From positions 1-11,221 of the forward strand of contig MQVO02000295.1 in NCBI GenBank assembly GCA_001986395.2: a DNA stretch of 11,221 nucleotides, read 5' to 3'. Each line of letters begins with the position of its first letter. The first letter of the stretch is position 1. The DNA is from Irpex lacteus (lineage: Eukaryota; Basidiomycota; Agaricomycetes; Polyporales; Irpicaceae). The notes below the pieces were generated by a model. The model saw nothing but the letters and a program-made list of their open reading frames with translations, was not told the DNA's origin and did not search any database. Below are positions 1-5,804 of this stretch, piece by piece. Both the position numbers and the translations under genes were made by a program.

Positions 1-105
1 AACAATCCCAGTGAATCCTGGAGCTGCACTATCTTGGAAACCTATTTGCCAAGGATGTGGAGCATCATTAAATATAGTATTTAAAAAAGAAAAATTAAAA
101 ATCAT
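1..105 (-). CDS. cox2: cytochrome c oxidase subunit 2, 5' end (partial, runs off the window)
   Basis: Cox2 is the copper-binding subunit of respiratory complex IV in the inner mitochondrial membrane. Read on the minus strand from ATG at 105-103, 35 codons are open to the window edge. The translation contains NDAPHPWQIGFQDSAAPG followed by FTGIV, which matches the very conserved Cox2 N-terminus (NDAP-PWQ-GFQD-A-P...GI). The first in-frame stop upstream (TAA) is 12 codons before the ATG with no other ATG between, which supports this start. Only the N-terminal segment facing the intermembrane space is present; the transmembrane hairpin and CuA domain lie outside the window. It is on the same strand as trnE, trnM and trnL, so all could belong to one transcript, with cox2 last. 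Confidence 0.95.
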   Translation of the reverse strand, partial: MIFNFSFLNTIFNDAPHPWQIGFQDSAAPGFTGIV

Positions 106-292
106 TTTATTTAAAATTTGTGTATACCTTAGGTAATATATTACTAATACCAATTTATATTAAGATTAAATTATTTTTTTAGTTTTTGTCCTTTGTTTAT
201 AGATAAGAAAATAAGATTATTTATTTTCTTCTTATGTAATAAAAATAAAGAGGGTAAGTATTAGAAAAAAAATAAATTATAAAAAAATATAA

Positions 293-335
293 CCCCAAAA
301 AAAACTAGGAATTAGAAATAATTAGTTTTTTTTGG
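293..335. repeat. palindromic element, copy a (reverse orientation)
   Basis: The segment reads CCCC, a run of A, CTAG, an inner part GGAATTAGAAATAATTAG, then a run of T and GG. Outer arms pair C-run/A-run with T-run/G-run and the inner TTAGAA-type arms pair with each other. The inner sequence is the reverse complement of that in copies b, d, e and f, so this copy is inverted relative to them. It has lost part of the right-hand G-run. Confidence 0.8.
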
Positions 336-419
336 ATTGGATTAAAGTAATAAATTTATACTCTCAGCTCATACTTTATAATTTATTAAACATAAAGTAT
401 TAAAGTACAGTTTTGTTTC

Positions 420-470
420 ACCCTCCCTCCTCCCCTTTTTTTTATATAAAAAAAGGATAGAGGGGGGAGG
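420..470. repeat. long imperfect hairpin of C/T-rich and G/A-rich arms
   Basis: The left arm is rich in CCCTCC and CCCC followed by eight T; the right arm is a run of A followed by GGATAGAGGGGGG and AGG. The arms fold back with a short TATA loop. It lies in the cox2 leader spacer and resembles the GC clusters found between fungal mitochondrial genes. Confidence 0.6.
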
Positions 471-620
471 ATAGAGGATGTACTGCTGAAAAATATTATT
501 TAGTAAAACTAAATAAACCACTGCTAAACCTAAGGTGTTATATAGTATAAATACTATTCTGAGTATAAAATAGACAGTGAAAGATTATGATAAAATAAAA
601 TATATATAATAATATAGCTA

Positions 621-741
621 TCCCCCCACCCTGTGGGCCCCACTTGATTTATAAGGGCCCCACATTCCACAATCCACAATCCACAATCCACAAAGTGGGC
701 TGGGGTGGGCTGGGCTGGCGTGGGCGGCAAGGAGGGGTGGG
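621..741. repeat. GC cluster with direct repeat, 7-base tandem repeats and G-quadruplex-like block
   Basis: GGGCCCCAC occurs twice (635-643 and 655-663). From about 666 to 692 a unit of ATCCACA is repeated about four times. From 695 to 741 the plus strand is G-rich; 697-714 reads GGG-CT-GGGG-T-GGG-CT-GGG, which satisfies the usual four-tract G-quadruplex rule with loops of 1-2 bases. The block is far more GC-rich than its flanks and shows no coding signal. Confidence 0.75.
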
Positions 742-793
742 CAAATTTATTAAATATATATTCTTTTTTTGATTTTATTTCTTCCCTTTTTTT

Positions 794-824
794 TTAATTA
801 AATTAAATTAAATTAAATTAAATT
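794..824. repeat. AATTA tandem array
   Basis: A five-base unit AAATT is repeated about six times directly after a T-run. It is low-complexity A+T sequence and its copy number is likely to vary between strains. Confidence 0.8.
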
Positions 825-1017
825 ATTAAAAAGAAAAAGACCAAATATATTATTACTTATAAAAATTTATAAGAAAATAATACATGCCCCCTTTTTTATT
901 TATAGAGGGCAGTGCAACGTTAGCTCTGGAAAAGAAAGTTAAATCTAACTTTCCTTTATTCTTTTTCTCCTTTTTTTATTATTATAAAAATAAAAAGGCA
1001 TAAAGAAATTAAGAATA

Positions 1018-1088
1018 TAGTCTTTATCAGAATCGAACTGATACTTGCTACGTGAAGGGTAGCTGTACTGCCTTTATACAAAAAGACC
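1018..1088 (-). tRNA. trnE: tRNA-Glu (anticodon UUC)
   Basis: The minus strand folds into a complete 71-base cloverleaf: 7-bp acceptor stem GGTCTTT/AAAGACT (one G-T pair), 4-bp D stem, 5-bp anticodon stem GCTAC/GTAGC, 4-base variable loop and 5-bp T stem ATCAG/CTGAT with loop TTCGATT. The anticodon loop is CCTTCAC, so the anticodon is TTC (UUC, glutamate). Position 33, normally U, is C here, which is unusual. It is the last of three clustered minus-strand tRNAs upstream of cox2. Confidence 0.94.
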
Positions 1089-1108
1089 CGGTCTTTATTT
1101 TATTTCTA

Positions 1109-1180
1109 TTGCGGCATCAGGAATTGAACCTGCTCTAACAGCTCATGAGGCTATTGTGCCAACCTTTACACTATACCGCA
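1109..1180 (-). tRNA. trnM: tRNA-Met (anticodon CAU)
   Basis: The minus strand folds into a 72-base cloverleaf: acceptor TGCGGTA/TGCCGCA, D stem GTGT/GCAC, anticodon stem ATAGC/GCTGT and loop CTCATGA (anticodon CAT), then a T arm with loop TTCAATT. The outermost T-stem pair is G-A. Fungal mitochondria usually carry two or three CAU tRNAs (initiator, elongator, sometimes Ile-modified), and I cannot tell which this is from sequence alone. It lies 20 bases from trnE and 41 bases from trnL. Confidence 0.93.
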
Positions 1181-1221
1181 TGTATGGACACTATCTTATT
1201 ATTAAGATTTTATTTTTGTTT

Positions 1222-1304
1222 TACGAACAAAGAGACTTGAACTCTTAAGGGATATTCCCACTTCTACTTAAGAGAAGATTGTTTACCAATTTCAACATGT
1301 TCGT
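1222..1304 (-). tRNA. trnL: tRNA-Leu (anticodon UAA)
   Basis: The minus strand folds into an 83-base class II tRNA: acceptor ACGAACA/TGTTCGT, anticodon stem CTTCT/AGAAG with loop CTTAAGT (anticodon TAA), a long variable arm built on GGGATATCCC-like pairing, and T stem AAGAG/CTCTT with loop TTCAAGT. It reads UUA/UUG leucine codons, the dominant leucine codons in A+T-rich mtDNA. It is the first of the trnL-trnM-trnE block on this strand. Confidence 0.94.
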
Positions 1305-1698
1305 TTCCTTTTTTTTAATTAAAAAAAAAGGGAGGGAAGGGCAAAATCTAATAATCTAATTATAATATTTTATTTTATTTAATTATAAGACTCTTTTTAA
1401 TTCTATTCTTTTATTAATACCCGGCTTTATTCTTAAATCCACAATCATCTTGTTTATTTTGGAGGATTAGCGTAAAGTAGAGTAAAGAAAGATAAGAACA
1501 GTTAAAATGTGACACCCAAAGAACAATTCATCTGTTTCTTCAATAGCACCTTCTATCTTTTTAGGACAGTTATTCAATTTATTAATGGTTTTAATTAATG
1601 TTATACATTTAAAACATTTATTACTGGTCTTAATGTTTTTGTTATTGTTTTTTGAGTGGGTAAACCACCAAATGACATGCATCAATACACTTAAAAAT

Positions 1699-1926
1699 TT
1701 ATTTAGTATAGTCAATGACACGGTCCCAAAGGTTAACACCTGAGCCAACGTAATAATTGCCTGTTACTGTGTTAAACCAACAATATACACCACTTAAACC
1801 ATTCAAAAATTTTTTACAGTTGGGGTCAACTTTTAATAAGTCATAAGTAGTACTTCAAATGTAGTTAAAATTTGGTTGCTTTTTGTTCATATTTTTGTTC
1901 ATATTTGTGTTCATGTTTATGTTCAT
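1699..1926 (-). pseudogene. GIY-YIG homing endonuclease, N-terminal relic
   Basis: Read with UGA as Trp, 75 codons are open from ATG at 1926-1924 to TAA at 1701-1699. Residues 44-61 give LSGVYCWFNTVTGNYYVG, the GIY...YIG core of a GIY-YIG nuclease, followed by SGVNLWDRVIDY, which corresponds to the helix carrying the catalytic Arg (R at residue 69). Full-length members run to 200-300 residues with the catalytic Glu and DNA-binding modules further on; none of that is readable after the stop, so this is a truncated gene. The N-terminus repeats MN/MNKN (MNINMNTNMNKNMNKK), suggesting local replication slippage. It starts only 4 bases after the stop of an atp9 3' fragment on the same strand, the arrangement expected of an endonuclease that travels with a piece of its host gene. 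Another ORF overlaps its 3' side in a different frame, down to 1467, without recognisable motifs. Confidence 0.75.
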
Positions 1927-1930
1927 TTTA

Positions 1931-1993
1931 TTATGAGTACAATACAAGGAAGCCAATCATCAAAGCAAATAGCCCCGTTGCTTCAGCATTAAA
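1931..1993 (-). pseudogene. atp9: atp9 3'-terminal fragment (ATP synthase subunit c C-terminus)
   Basis: Subunit c forms the membrane rotor ring of mitochondrial ATP synthase. On the minus strand the last codons before TAA TAA read FNAEATGLFALMIGFLVLYS. This matches the C-terminal transmembrane helix of fungal Atp9 (F-EATGLFALM-AFL-LY), including the proton-carrying Glu in the conserved EA context. The upstream sequence (KDIERASQKE) is not Atp9, so the N-terminal helix and loop are missing and homology starts abruptly. A copy of the palindromic element (2034-2082) lies just upstream. It is either a displaced 3' end carried with the adjacent GIY-YIG gene or a recombination relic; the real atp9 is presumably elsewhere. 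Confidence 0.7.
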
Positions 1994-2033
1994 CTCTTTT
2001 TGACTAGCTCTTTCTATATCTTTATAATATTGC

Positions 2034-2082
2034 CCCCCAAAAAATTAGTTAGAATTATTTCTAATTCCTAGTTTTTTTGGGG
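2034..2082. repeat. palindromic element, copy b
   Basis: CCCC-A-run-TTAGT arm, inner TAGAATTATTTCTA, then CCTAG-T-run-GGGG arm. The outer arms are nearly perfect complements. It sits between the cox3 fragment at 2210 and the atp9 fragment at 1993. Confidence 0.9.
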
Positions 2083-2209
2083 ATCTGCTAATTCTTTTTC
2101 CAGTTTTTCCTTTGATTTTTTTTACTGGAATGCTCAACCTTTTCTTCATCATTATCATCTGAACGTTCACGTTTTTTCCCTGAAACGTAAAGAAGAATAG
2201 AATCTGAAA

Positions 2210-2288
2210 TTAGGAACCTCAGTAATAAATTGAAACATAAAAAAAAGTCACACAACATCCATAAAATGTCAGTAAAGAATACCACCCT
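2210..2288 (-). pseudogene. cox3: cox3 3'-terminal fragment, copy 1
   Basis: Cox3 is the third core subunit of complex IV. On the minus strand the sequence reads QGGILYWHFMDVVW (W of YWHF and the last W encoded by TGA), then LFF, and in the next frame YVSIYYWGS followed by TAA. This is the exact C-terminus of mitochondrial Cox3 ([24 protein letters not shown]). The frame changes inside a run of eight T; nine would keep it open. Upstream of GGGTGGTATT the homology to Cox3 stops. A closely similar 79-base copy lies at 2489-2567 in the same orientation. The preceding bases include a separate acidic open frame (2212-2443) and a CGTCTT repeat. Confidence 0.82.
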
Positions 2289-2443
2289 GAAAATAACAAA
2301 AATTTATTCCTATTATTACTATCGTCTTCGTCTTCGTCTTCCAACCTTCCCCATGTTATCATATCCTCCTGCCCATTAATCGACAATTCAATCTCGTCTT
2401 GGATAACAGGCAGGTCAGGGATAGGACCCCTATCCCAACCTTT
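2212..2443 (-). other. unassigned open frame running into the cox3 tail, with (GAAGAC)n repeat
   Basis: After a TAA at 2446-2444 a frame stays open for about 76 codons and ends in the YVSIYYWGS of cox3 copy 1. The non-cox3 part has PIPDLPVIQDEIELSING and then GRLEDEDEDD, encoded by GAC/GAA repeats. It has no start near its beginning (one ATG at about 2365), base composition is less A+T-rich than the flanks, and I do not recognise it. It may be foreign sequence fused to the cox3 tail or a chance open frame. Confidence 0.35.
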
Positions 2444-2488
2444 TTATGAACATTAGCATAAAGAAAAGGTGATGGTTTAAAATTATTA

Positions 2489-2575
2489 CTATGAACCTCA
2501 GTAGTAAATAGATACGTATAAAAAAGCCAAACGACATCGACAAAATGTCAGTAAAGAATACCACCCTCAACAAAT
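2489..2575 (-). pseudogene. cox3: cox3 3'-terminal fragment, copy 2
   Basis: On the minus strand the translation is [18 protein letters not shown] (first W encoded by TGA) and, after a one-base frame change in a run of six T, LYVSIYYWGS and TAG. This is the same C-terminal piece of Cox3 as at 2210-2288, in direct orientation about 279 bases away, and closer to the family consensus (FVD instead of FMD). Seven T would restore the frame, so both copies are short by one T at the same place. Upstream, short stretches (SYHIT, NIF) may be further decayed Cox3, but stops intervene. Confidence 0.82.
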
Positions 2576-2781
2576 ATGTTAATTTAAAGGAGTTGACTCG
2601 TCTTACACCCTATCTTCTAGGTGATATGATAAGAGTTCTCCCTCAATTATAAAAAGAATAGGGGAGAAATAAAAGTTTTTTTGGGAGAATGCTCAAACAA
2701 CCAAACCTTTTTTATTTACAGGGTAAGGCTCTCCTTCTACAAAGATGATTAGTTTTATTTGCTAAATTTAGTCATTTCACC

Positions 2782-2862
2782 ATAAAACTAGTTATAATTA
2801 ATTATCCCGGTATTATTAAAATTTAATTAAATTAAATTTTAATTAGAGCCTAGTTTTTTGGG
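2782..2862. repeat. palindromic element, copy c, with an internal A+T palindrome
   Basis: The left arm is CCATAAAACTAGTTATAATTAATTA and the right arm is TTAGAGCCTAGTTTTTTGGGTGG. Between them is extra sequence containing CCCGGTATTATT and a palindrome built of AATTTAATTAAATTAAATT, so this copy is longer than the rest. On the minus strand it follows residues HFSVNP of LAGLIDADG relic 1 and supplies its apparent C-terminus (PPKKLGSN-stop); endonuclease-like sequence (VKWLNLANKTNHL) resumes beyond it, which suggests insertion into the gene. Confidence 0.75.
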
Positions 2863-3500
2863 TGGATTAACAGAAAAATGGTATGATTTTTTCAAAATTA
2901 TCCTTAAATTTAAGACATTGATAATCAACCCTAGTTCGTTTAAATATAAGAATATGTACCGCAACCAGAGAAAATCAATTAAACTTCTAATCAGAATCTC
3001 ATCCCTTCTATTTTTAGTTATACAAAATACTAATTTTACGTAAAACCCAAAAGAAGTCTTGTTTTCAGTTATCGAGAAACAACCATCTCCAGATGTTAAA
3101 CCCGCCGTTCAATAAGGATGTGGAATATTTGTATTTACAGATAAAGGTTTTAAGGCTGGCATAGTGTTAGGAAAAGCAACCTTTAATGATTCGGTTATAC
3201 CATGGTTTACATAAGCTTTAATAAAGATAATCTACTGTAAACCTTCCATTGTTAAATGTTCTTTAGCATTAATCATGTTTACTACGGATATAAAAATAAG
3301 GAAATCACCTAACTTTTGAGTTATTTAAAGGATATTTGACAAAGTGATGACTGTAGTTTATCTTCCATAGAAGATACAAAGTATTCACAGTTTTTATCCA
3401 CAGATATTCTACCTACACCTCCAAAATAAGATTGAATCTTTTGCAATAAGGTAAGTCTAGCAAATAAGACAGTTTGATAAGACACATTCTACATGTCAAC
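2839..3500 (-). pseudogene. LAGLIDADG homing endonuclease relic 1
   Basis: Two-domain LAGLIDADG endonucleases cut intron- or gene-specific target sites. On the minus strand, from about 3450, decayed first-domain pieces appear: LLQKIQSYFGGVGRISVDKN then CEYFVSSMED, a frame change, HHFVKYPL, another change, TQKLGDFLIF. A single frame then runs from 3321 to the TAA at 2839: VVNMINAKEHLTMEGLQ, an internal TAG at 3234-3232, IIFIKAYVNHGITESLKVAF, and the second LAGLIDADG helix HPYWTAGLTSGDGCFSI (W is TGA; GD are the metal-binding context), then FCITKNRRDEILIRSLIDFL. The C-terminal part is cut by palindromic element c. At least two frameshifts, a TAG and the insertion make it a pseudogene. The 61-codon plus-strand frame at 2858-3043 is its antisense shadow. 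It was probably once an intron ORF; no flanking exons are visible. Confidence 0.88.
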
Positions 3501-3686
3501 CTATACGAGTTTTCGTAGTCCTTCAAATTTAAATCAGAATTTATTTTAAATTGCGCTTGAATCTCTCATTGATAAATTTATTCTTATCAATTTTTATTTG
3601 TGAAAAAGTCTAGGGAAATACTATCCAAGTTGGACCCTGGGAGATAACTTTCCAATAAACTTTCTCCATTTTAGAGTTGGTCCTCA

Positions 3687-3732
3687 CCCTAAAACACTAG
3701 TTAGATTTATTCTAATTCCTAGTTTTTAGGGG
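3687..3732. repeat. palindromic element, copy d
   Basis: CCCTAAAACACTAGT arm, inner TAGATTTATTCTA, then CCTAGTTTTTAGGGG arm. It separates LAGLIDADG relic 1 from LAGLIDADG relic 2. Confidence 0.88.
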
Positions 3733-3797
3733 ATTCCGATTTAAAAAATTAAAAATTATTTTTCTTCCCTTTATTCATTTCTGCTTTTTTTACGTAT

Positions 3798-4354
3798 TTA
3801 ATCTAGTCCCTCTTGATTTAAATGACTTTTGTCTATCCCCCTTTTTTTAAGGATATCAGCGATTTGGATAAAATTAGAAAAATCGTTACTTTTAAGACAT
3901 AAAATAGGATATTTAATAAAGAAAGGAATTATTTTATCATAAATATCACTTAACTTATGTACAACAATATCTAATAATTGAACATTTTCACCTTCAAGTA
4001 AATGACCACATCCTAAAAAATTTTTAATATTAGTTAATAAAAATCTATCTCGAGTATGTTGAGTAATTTTAAATCTTAAAATTGTTTGATAACCTAAAGA
4101 AATTGTTTTTGACTGTTTAATGTTGACTAAAAAACACCCCTCAGCACTAGTAAATCCTTAAATTCACATAGGGTCAGGAATAATCCAAAAAAACTAGTTA
4201 GAATTATTTCTAATGACTAGTTTTTTTTTGGGGGGTTATTAGAAACTATAGGTCTATTTACAGGAACAACTTCAGGTAAAGCTGTTTTTAATTAATCTTA
4301 AAGTCCTAAATTTAAGGATGCTTTGAATGCAATTAATTTATCTAGACCTTTTTT
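3798..4354 (-). pseudogene. LAGLIDADG homing endonuclease relic 2, split by a palindromic element
   Basis: Reading the minus strand, 4354-4235 gives KKGLDKLIAFKASLNLGL, two stops, then LKTALPEVVPVNRPIVSNN: the end of domain one and the interdomain linker. Palindromic element e (4185-4234) follows. Then one frame from 4181 to 3798 gives IIPDPMW (W is TGA), I, TAA, GFTSAEGCFLVNIKQS (second LAGLIDADG helix with E in the acidic position), FKITQHTRDRFLLTNI, IYDKIIPFFIKYPI, DILKKRGIDKSHLNQEGLD and a final TAA where the family continues with IR-IK. The second domain is nearly complete apart from the in-frame stops, so decay is recent. Domain one is largely deleted: just upstream, 4386-4401 shares 16 bases with relic 1 (3368-3383, encoding YFVSS), and a short GC-rich junction links the two parts. 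Confidence 0.9.
4185..4234. repeat. palindromic element, copy e, inserted in LAGLIDADG relic 2
   Basis: CC-A-run-CTAGT arm, inner TAGAATTATTTCTA, then ATGACTAG-T-run-GGGGGG arm. Endonuclease protein sequence stops at one edge (RPIVSNN) and resumes at the other (IIPDPMW), at the linker between the two LAGLIDADG domains. This is direct evidence that the element is an insertion and not an ancestral spacer. Confidence 0.9.
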
Positions 4355-4401
4355 AGTCTAGTGTACCAGCAGACTGGGCCGCCTGTAGAAGATACAAAGT
4401 A

Positions 4402-4673
4402 AAGTAGAATGGTAGAATAATTGTTTGATAGTAAAAACAATAATTTAAGTAGAGTAGATTTTGGGTCATTTATAAGAAAATAACTAAAAATAAGATGAGA
4501 AGATGCAACTTCACTTAGAAAATAAAAAAAATAAAAGAATAGAATTAAAAAGAGTAAAGTTATTCATTTTATCTATTTAAGTAAAGAAGAGAGATAATCT
4601 TTACTAAATAGTAATAATATAAATAATTTGTATTCAAAGACTAAATATATCTTATAAATTTTACTAAAGAATA
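4402..4673. other. 272-bp A+T-rich stretch, nothing recognised
   Basis: Purine-rich A+T sequence with repeated AGTAGA/AGAGTA words. Frames on both strands are short and show no family motif. Confidence 0.6.
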
Positions 4674-4720
4674 CCCAAAAAAACTAGTTAGAATTATTTC
4701 TAATGACTAGTTTTTTGGTA
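4674..4720. repeat. palindromic element, copy f
   Basis: CCC-A-run-CTAGT arm, inner TAGAATTATTTCTA, then ATGACTAGTTTTTTGG. Its inner part is identical to copy e. It lies about 115 bases upstream of trnW. Confidence 0.9.
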
Positions 4721-4835
4721 GGGGTATAAGATCTGGGGTGCTCCTAAATTAAAAATTTATTTTTCTTCTAAAAGAGTAGAGTTTATCCTTTATCCGTAAA
4801 AGGGGCAAAGATGGGAGGAAGATATAAAAAGGGAA

Positions 4836-4907
4836 AAGAGCATAGTTTAATTGGTAGAATTGTGGTCTCCAAAACCTTAGGTAGGTGTTCGAGTCACCTT
4901 GCTCTTG
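4836..4907 (+). tRNA. trnW: tRNA-Trp (anticodon CCA)
   Basis: The plus strand folds into a 72-base cloverleaf: acceptor AAGAGCA/TGCTCTT with discriminator G, D arm GTTT...GAAT, anticodon loop CTCCAAA (anticodon CCA), 4-base variable loop and T stem AGGTG/CACCT with loop TTCGAGT. The lower anticodon stem is weak (a G-T pair and a T-T mismatch; ACCTT opposite GTGGT). Mitochondria using UGA as Trp normally carry UCA here; CCA reads only UGG by standard rules. It is on the opposite strand to the other tRNAs and its 3' end lies 15 bases from the truncated end of the reverse-transcriptase piece, antisense to it. Confidence 0.92.
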
Positions 4908-4922
4908 CAAAATAAAAATAAT

Positions 4923-5629
4923 AGTTCCCTCTGTGCTCTCCAGGAAATTCAGTTCCACCATTATCCCTGCTTTTAATCATTGTTCCAATACGTGTTTGTG
5001 TCGTATCGGAGTTTTTTCATTAAGAACTTGTGGCTTATCCTGTCAAAACATTTAGCTATGTCAGCTTCCACTATTCAATGAGGGTGAATAGTTTTATCCA
5101 TAAGAATGATTATGGCAGTGACTGCGTCATGTGTGGACCTTGATTTCCTGAACCCAAAGGAGTTTTTGTCTGATTTGGCTTCTACAGCCGGGTCAATTCC
5201 TAAATGATATATTACTTGAACTGCTCGGTCAATCATTGTCGGAATACCTAACGGACGTTTTTCCTTTGAGCCTGGTTTGGTAATCATTACCCTTCTTACA
5301 AGCTGTGCTTTATAATTCTCGGGATGCTTCATTATACTATTCAGCTCTTCTATAGCTTTTAAATATTCTGTCGGACTGTTTCAGGTAATTCCATCTACTC
5401 CAGCCGTCTTACTTCCTTTGTTGGTTACAACTTTTCTTATTGCCAAAGCTTTCGCTTCAAAACTTTGCAGCAATATTCATTGTAAATTATACACTTCTTT
5501 CATATTATTCTTCGATGTAGCAAAAACTAAAAATAAATTAAATTTGGGTCTCCCTATATTATAATTTATTTTAATCCTCCGGATAGTATTCTTTATCTCT
5601 TTCTGCCAAAAGAGGGAGTTTCAGGAGTT
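4923..5629 (-). pseudogene. group II intron-type reverse transcriptase/maturase, N-terminal half (RT motifs 0-3)
   Basis: The core is a code-4 frame from ATG at 5503 to TAA at 4973 (176 residues); the frame is open upstream to 5629 (a TAG precedes). Motifs in order: NNMKEVYNLQWILL, AIRKVVTNKGSKTAGVDGIT plus W (RT0), RRVMITKPGSKEKRPLGIPT (RT1), DRAVQVIYHLGIDP, NSFGFRKSRSTHDAV (RT2), HWIVEADIAKCFDRISH (RT3, with a catalytic Asp in ADIAKCFD). Three conserved Trp are TGA. After KFLMKKL the frame shifts and continues as HVLEQWLKAGIMVELNFL and STEGT, where homology stops at the beginning of motif 4. The catalytic YADD half lies upstream (higher coordinates) instead of downstream, so the gene is permuted. 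No maturase (X) or nuclease domain is seen. Such proteins help group II introns splice and move. Confidence 0.9.
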
Positions 5630-5786
5630 CTAGCTGTGATAATCATGTCGTCGGCGTATCGGATCACATTAACTCCTTGACTAATACCTTTTATCAAAGG
5701 ATTTACCAATTTAATTGTTTCTTCTAACCCGTTTAACGCAACGTTACATAAGTTGGTGACATGATTCCTCCCTGTGGCGTTCCCTC
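5593..5786 (-). pseudogene. group II intron-type reverse transcriptase, catalytic half (RT motifs 4-5, YADD)
   Basis: On the minus strand, from 5786: EGTPQGGIMSP (RT4), a one-base frame change near 5757, then LCNVALNGLEETIKLVNPL, KGISQGVN and VIRYADDMIITARTPE (RT5, catalytic YADD), ending PSFGRKR and TAA at 5593. This is exactly what should follow the STEGT at the end of the other half (4923-5629); the two ends share the bases GAGGGAAC. Here the C-terminal piece is 5' of the N-terminal piece on the same strand. Nothing of the thumb or maturase domain follows before the N-terminal half begins. The upstream neighbour on the strand is an atp6 fragment, about 19 bases away. Confidence 0.87.
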
Positions 5787-5804
5787 TAAGATAAAAATAT
5801 TATG

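Larger units (their letters stand above)
106..1017. other. 912-bp non-coding, repeat-rich spacer between cox2 and trnE
   Basis: No open frame with recognisable similarity is visible on either strand. The stretch holds a palindromic element (293-335), a long C/T-G/A hairpin (about 420-470), a GC cluster with 7-base tandem repeats and a G-rich block (621-741) and an AATTA-type array (794-824), each entered separately. On the minus strand it is the leader of cox2, so some of these structures would be transcribed just upstream of the cox2 start. I see no motif I can call a promoter. Confidence 0.7.

Noticed and set aside
640..700. CRISPR-like tandem repeats
   Set aside because: The repeats are 7 bases long with no spacers, in mitochondrial DNA; a simple tandem repeat.
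1467..1748. 93-codon minus-strand ORF
   Set aside because: It overlaps the GIY-YIG relic in another frame and shows no continuation of that family or any other motif; treated as a chance frame over decayed sequence.
2088..2285. 65-codon minus-strand ORF (MVFFTDILWML...)
   Set aside because: It is an out-of-frame reading of the cox3 tail copy 1; the in-register frames give YWHFMDVVW and YVSIYYWGS.
2858..3043. 61-codon plus-strand ORF
   Set aside because: Antisense to the LAGLIDADG relic, whose minus-strand frame has clear family motifs.
4749..4961. 70-codon minus-strand ORF running through trnW
   Set aside because: Only its first 13 or so residues (VELNFLESTEGT) are RT; the rest is antisense read-through of trnW and spacer, so it is not a gene.
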